Below are positions 62,797 through 64,000 of a DNA stretch of 64,000 bases, piece after piece; the stretch's first letter is position 1; the number at the start of each line of letters is the position of its first letter. The notes below the pieces were generated by a model. The model was not told the DNA's origin. It did not search any database and worked only from the letters and a program-made list of their open reading frames with translations. Both the position numbers and the translations under genes were made by a program. Origin of the DNA: UBA4312 sp040266995. GTDB taxonomy: Bacteria > Bacillota_I > Bacilli_A > Erysipelotrichales > Erysipelotrichaceae. Where the stretch lies: NCBI GenBank assembly GCA_040266995.1, contig JAWRHV010000039.1, positions 1-64,000 on the forward strand, read 5' to 3'.

Positions 62797-63667
62797 TTCC
62801 TGCCGCCTTTCTGCAGAAGCTCCATAGAGAAGTTTGTTTTCCATCTGCATCAGCTGTCATGGATACCACCGCATCAAATGTCCTTCCGCTCTTTCTGGAA
62901 ACACACTTCTTGAGCTTCACCTTTTCTCCGGAGATCAGCTTCACCGCCAGATCCCTGGTCAGATTCTTGCCGATACTCTGCAGGAACCTGTTGTCTTTCC
63001 ATAAGGCAAATCGGCAGTCACGATTGGTGCAGGAATAGCTCTGCTTCAGGTCATCGATATACAGGTGATCTCTGAAATATCTCTCATAAGACCTGCGTTC
63101 ATCCATCTCATCCCTTCCCATCCCATCAACGGATACGGTGATCTTTGCGGAAGCCTTACCCGGATAGATAGGATTGGTCTTGTTATATTCAGGTTTATTA
63201 AAATCAGTATTATTTCCGTGTGATTTCCACATGTCCAAAGATGTGGTTTTCACATCCACAGAAGTGTGATTTTCACATGTCTTGAAATGTGATTCCAAAT
63301 CATTCTGTGGACAGCTTGTGGAAAACTTCAGAATGTAGATCAGAGATGGTTTCCCAAGTCCCTGACGCTTTCTCTTGATCAGGCCGGTTTTGTTTTCCAG
63401 CTCCGAAAGCAGCTTGCATGCCTTCTGGTTGTCCCAATGCAGATCGGCCATGATGTCCTCCGCCGTGTAGATGATGTAGACACGGTTCAGGGCGTCGAGC
63501 CATTGATTGCGGATCGACAGCTGCAGCCGGTCGAGCATCAGTCCATACAGCAGCTTGGCTTCCGTGCTGGTTTCCTGGAACTCATCCCCGGGGATCAGTC
63601 TTTTGGGGATACGGTAGAACGAATACTGCTCTGCATCATCCGGACCGTAAAAATAATCAAAACTCAT
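62768..63667 (-). CDS. RepA_N / topoisomerase tail chimera
   Basis: A 299-residue protein. Residues 1-120 fit the RepA_N replication initiator: YRIPKRLIPGDEF, STEAKLLYGLMLDR and YIIYTAEDIMADL with winged-helix spacing. About 192-210 (SYERYFRDHLYIDDL) begins the DUF6017 tail. From about 212 it switches to a zinc-ribbon tail as in element-borne DNA topoisomerase III: CTNRDCRFALWKDNRF and SRKSGRTFDAVVSM. The conjugation genes normally between them are absent, so this looks like an in-frame deletion. ATG 63667 follows GGAGGAG. Confidence 0.75.
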   Translation of the reverse strand: MSFDYFYGPDDAEQYSFYRIPKRLIPGDEFQETSTEAKLLYGLMLDRLQLSIRNQWLDALNRVYIIYTAEDIMADLHWDNQKACKLLSELENKTGLIKRKRQGLGKPSLIYILKFSTSCPQNDLESHFKTCENHTSVDVKTTSLDMWKSHGNNTDFNKPEYNKTNPIYPGKASAKITVSVDGMGRDEMDERRSYERYFRDHLYIDDLKQSYSCTNRDCRFALWKDNRFLQSIGKNLTRDLAVKLISGEKVKLKKCVSRKSGRTFDAVVSMTADADGKQTSLWSFCRKAAGNEEKPLYAL

Positions 63668-63779
63668 AACGCTCCTCCGTATGTATCGGCAATAAAAAAA
63701 GAAGCTTACCTGTATCCCCGAGGGGAAAAACAAATAAACGTCTTACTGCCTGTACTTGCTATTCAGTTGTTTTCAGTGC

Positions 63780-64000
63780 TTACAGCTTCATCAGGATCTC
63801 CCGGATGTCTCCGTTGATACAGATGGATCTGTTTATGATTTCATCCGGTGCGTAGGCCTCGCCGTAATTCAGGCAGGCATATGCCGCATCCGGCCACTGA
63901 TTTACGATCTTCCAAAACTGGAACTTAATAATACTTGGCGTGTTCATGCCGACTGCCGCTTCCAGGAACAGGACCTTCAGATTCTCATGTCTGCGAAGGA
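63780..64000 (-). CDS. Sir2-like NAD-dependent deacylase, 3' end only
   Basis: The window ends inside this gene. The visible 73 or so C-terminal residues read VLFLEAAVGMNTPSIIKFQF, then AYACLNYGEAYAPDEI and NRSICINGDIREILMKL. This is the end of the Sir2-type proteins found in many Firmicutes, which remove acyl or ADP-ribose groups from proteins. The catalytic core lies beyond the window. A related remnant lies at 39.5 kb. Confidence 0.65.
   Translation of the reverse strand, partial: LRRHENLKVLFLEAAVGMNTPSIIKFQFWKIVNQWPDAAYACLNYGEAYAPDEIINRSICINGDIREILMKL

Noticed and set aside
1..64000. tRNA, rRNA, CRISPR arrays and insertion sequences
   Set aside because: I found no cloverleaf-like tRNA, rRNA stretch, spaced direct repeat array or transposase gene by eye. 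A short tRNA could be missed without a scan.

Overview
The window looks like a chromosomal segment from a gut-type, low-to-moderate GC Firmicute, most like Erysipelotrichaceae or relatives. The grounds are strong AGGAGG ribosome sites, Firmicutes-type gene families, overlapping gene starts and a Tn1549-like integrative element. The genus is inferred; no rRNA or tRNA gene is visible.

1-11.8 kb: ordinary metabolism. A GntR regulator faces deoC, manA and an RmlD-like reductase. Then come two alpha/beta hydrolases, a fructosamine-kinase-like protein, a broken small gene, a Na/Pi cotransporter and a PhoP/PhoR-like two-component pair.

11.8-24.8 kb: the most unusual part. One tightly overlapping 13-gene minus-strand operon holds a NifH-like Fe protein, two pairs of nitrogenase-component-1-like proteins, HypF, HypC, HypD, HypE, a DUF1232 protein, a TM1266-type hydrogenase regulator, HydF and HydE. 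HydG, HypA, HypB and any hydrogenase subunit are absent from the window. I infer a HydG-independent route to the [FeFe]-hydrogenase H-cluster, in which HypCDEF make the Fe-CN/CO unit and the nitrogenase-like proteins act as reductase and scaffold. An intrinsic terminator lies between the likely promoter and the first gene, suggesting attenuation.

25-39.4 kb: a partial sorbitol PTS (srlA, srlE), homoserine dehydrogenase, two decayed small genes, a MATE exporter, tcdA, a ketopantoate-reductase-like protein, tex, an MmcQ/EVE fusion, an XRE/DUF6773 pair, a tyrosine phosphatase, proBA and a RidA protein.

39.4-64 kb: a defence island on a decayed Tn1549-like mobile element. Reading the minus strand from the right: the 3' end of a Sir2-like gene, a RepA_N/topoisomerase chimera, small element genes (YodL, TTRAP), a MobC/relaxase chimera, a five-gene operon of unknown type (XRE regulator, glycine-rich membrane protein, coiled-coil protein, winged-helix-like protein, SF1 helicase), a complete type I BREX operon (brxA, brxB, brxC, pglX, pglZ, brxL) and, directly downstream in the same orientation, a Pycsar pair (membrane effector and pyrimidine cyclase). 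Gene remnants mark the left edge. The five-gene operon is a candidate new anti-phage system. Both chimeric genes look like in-frame deletions, so the element has probably lost independent transfer.
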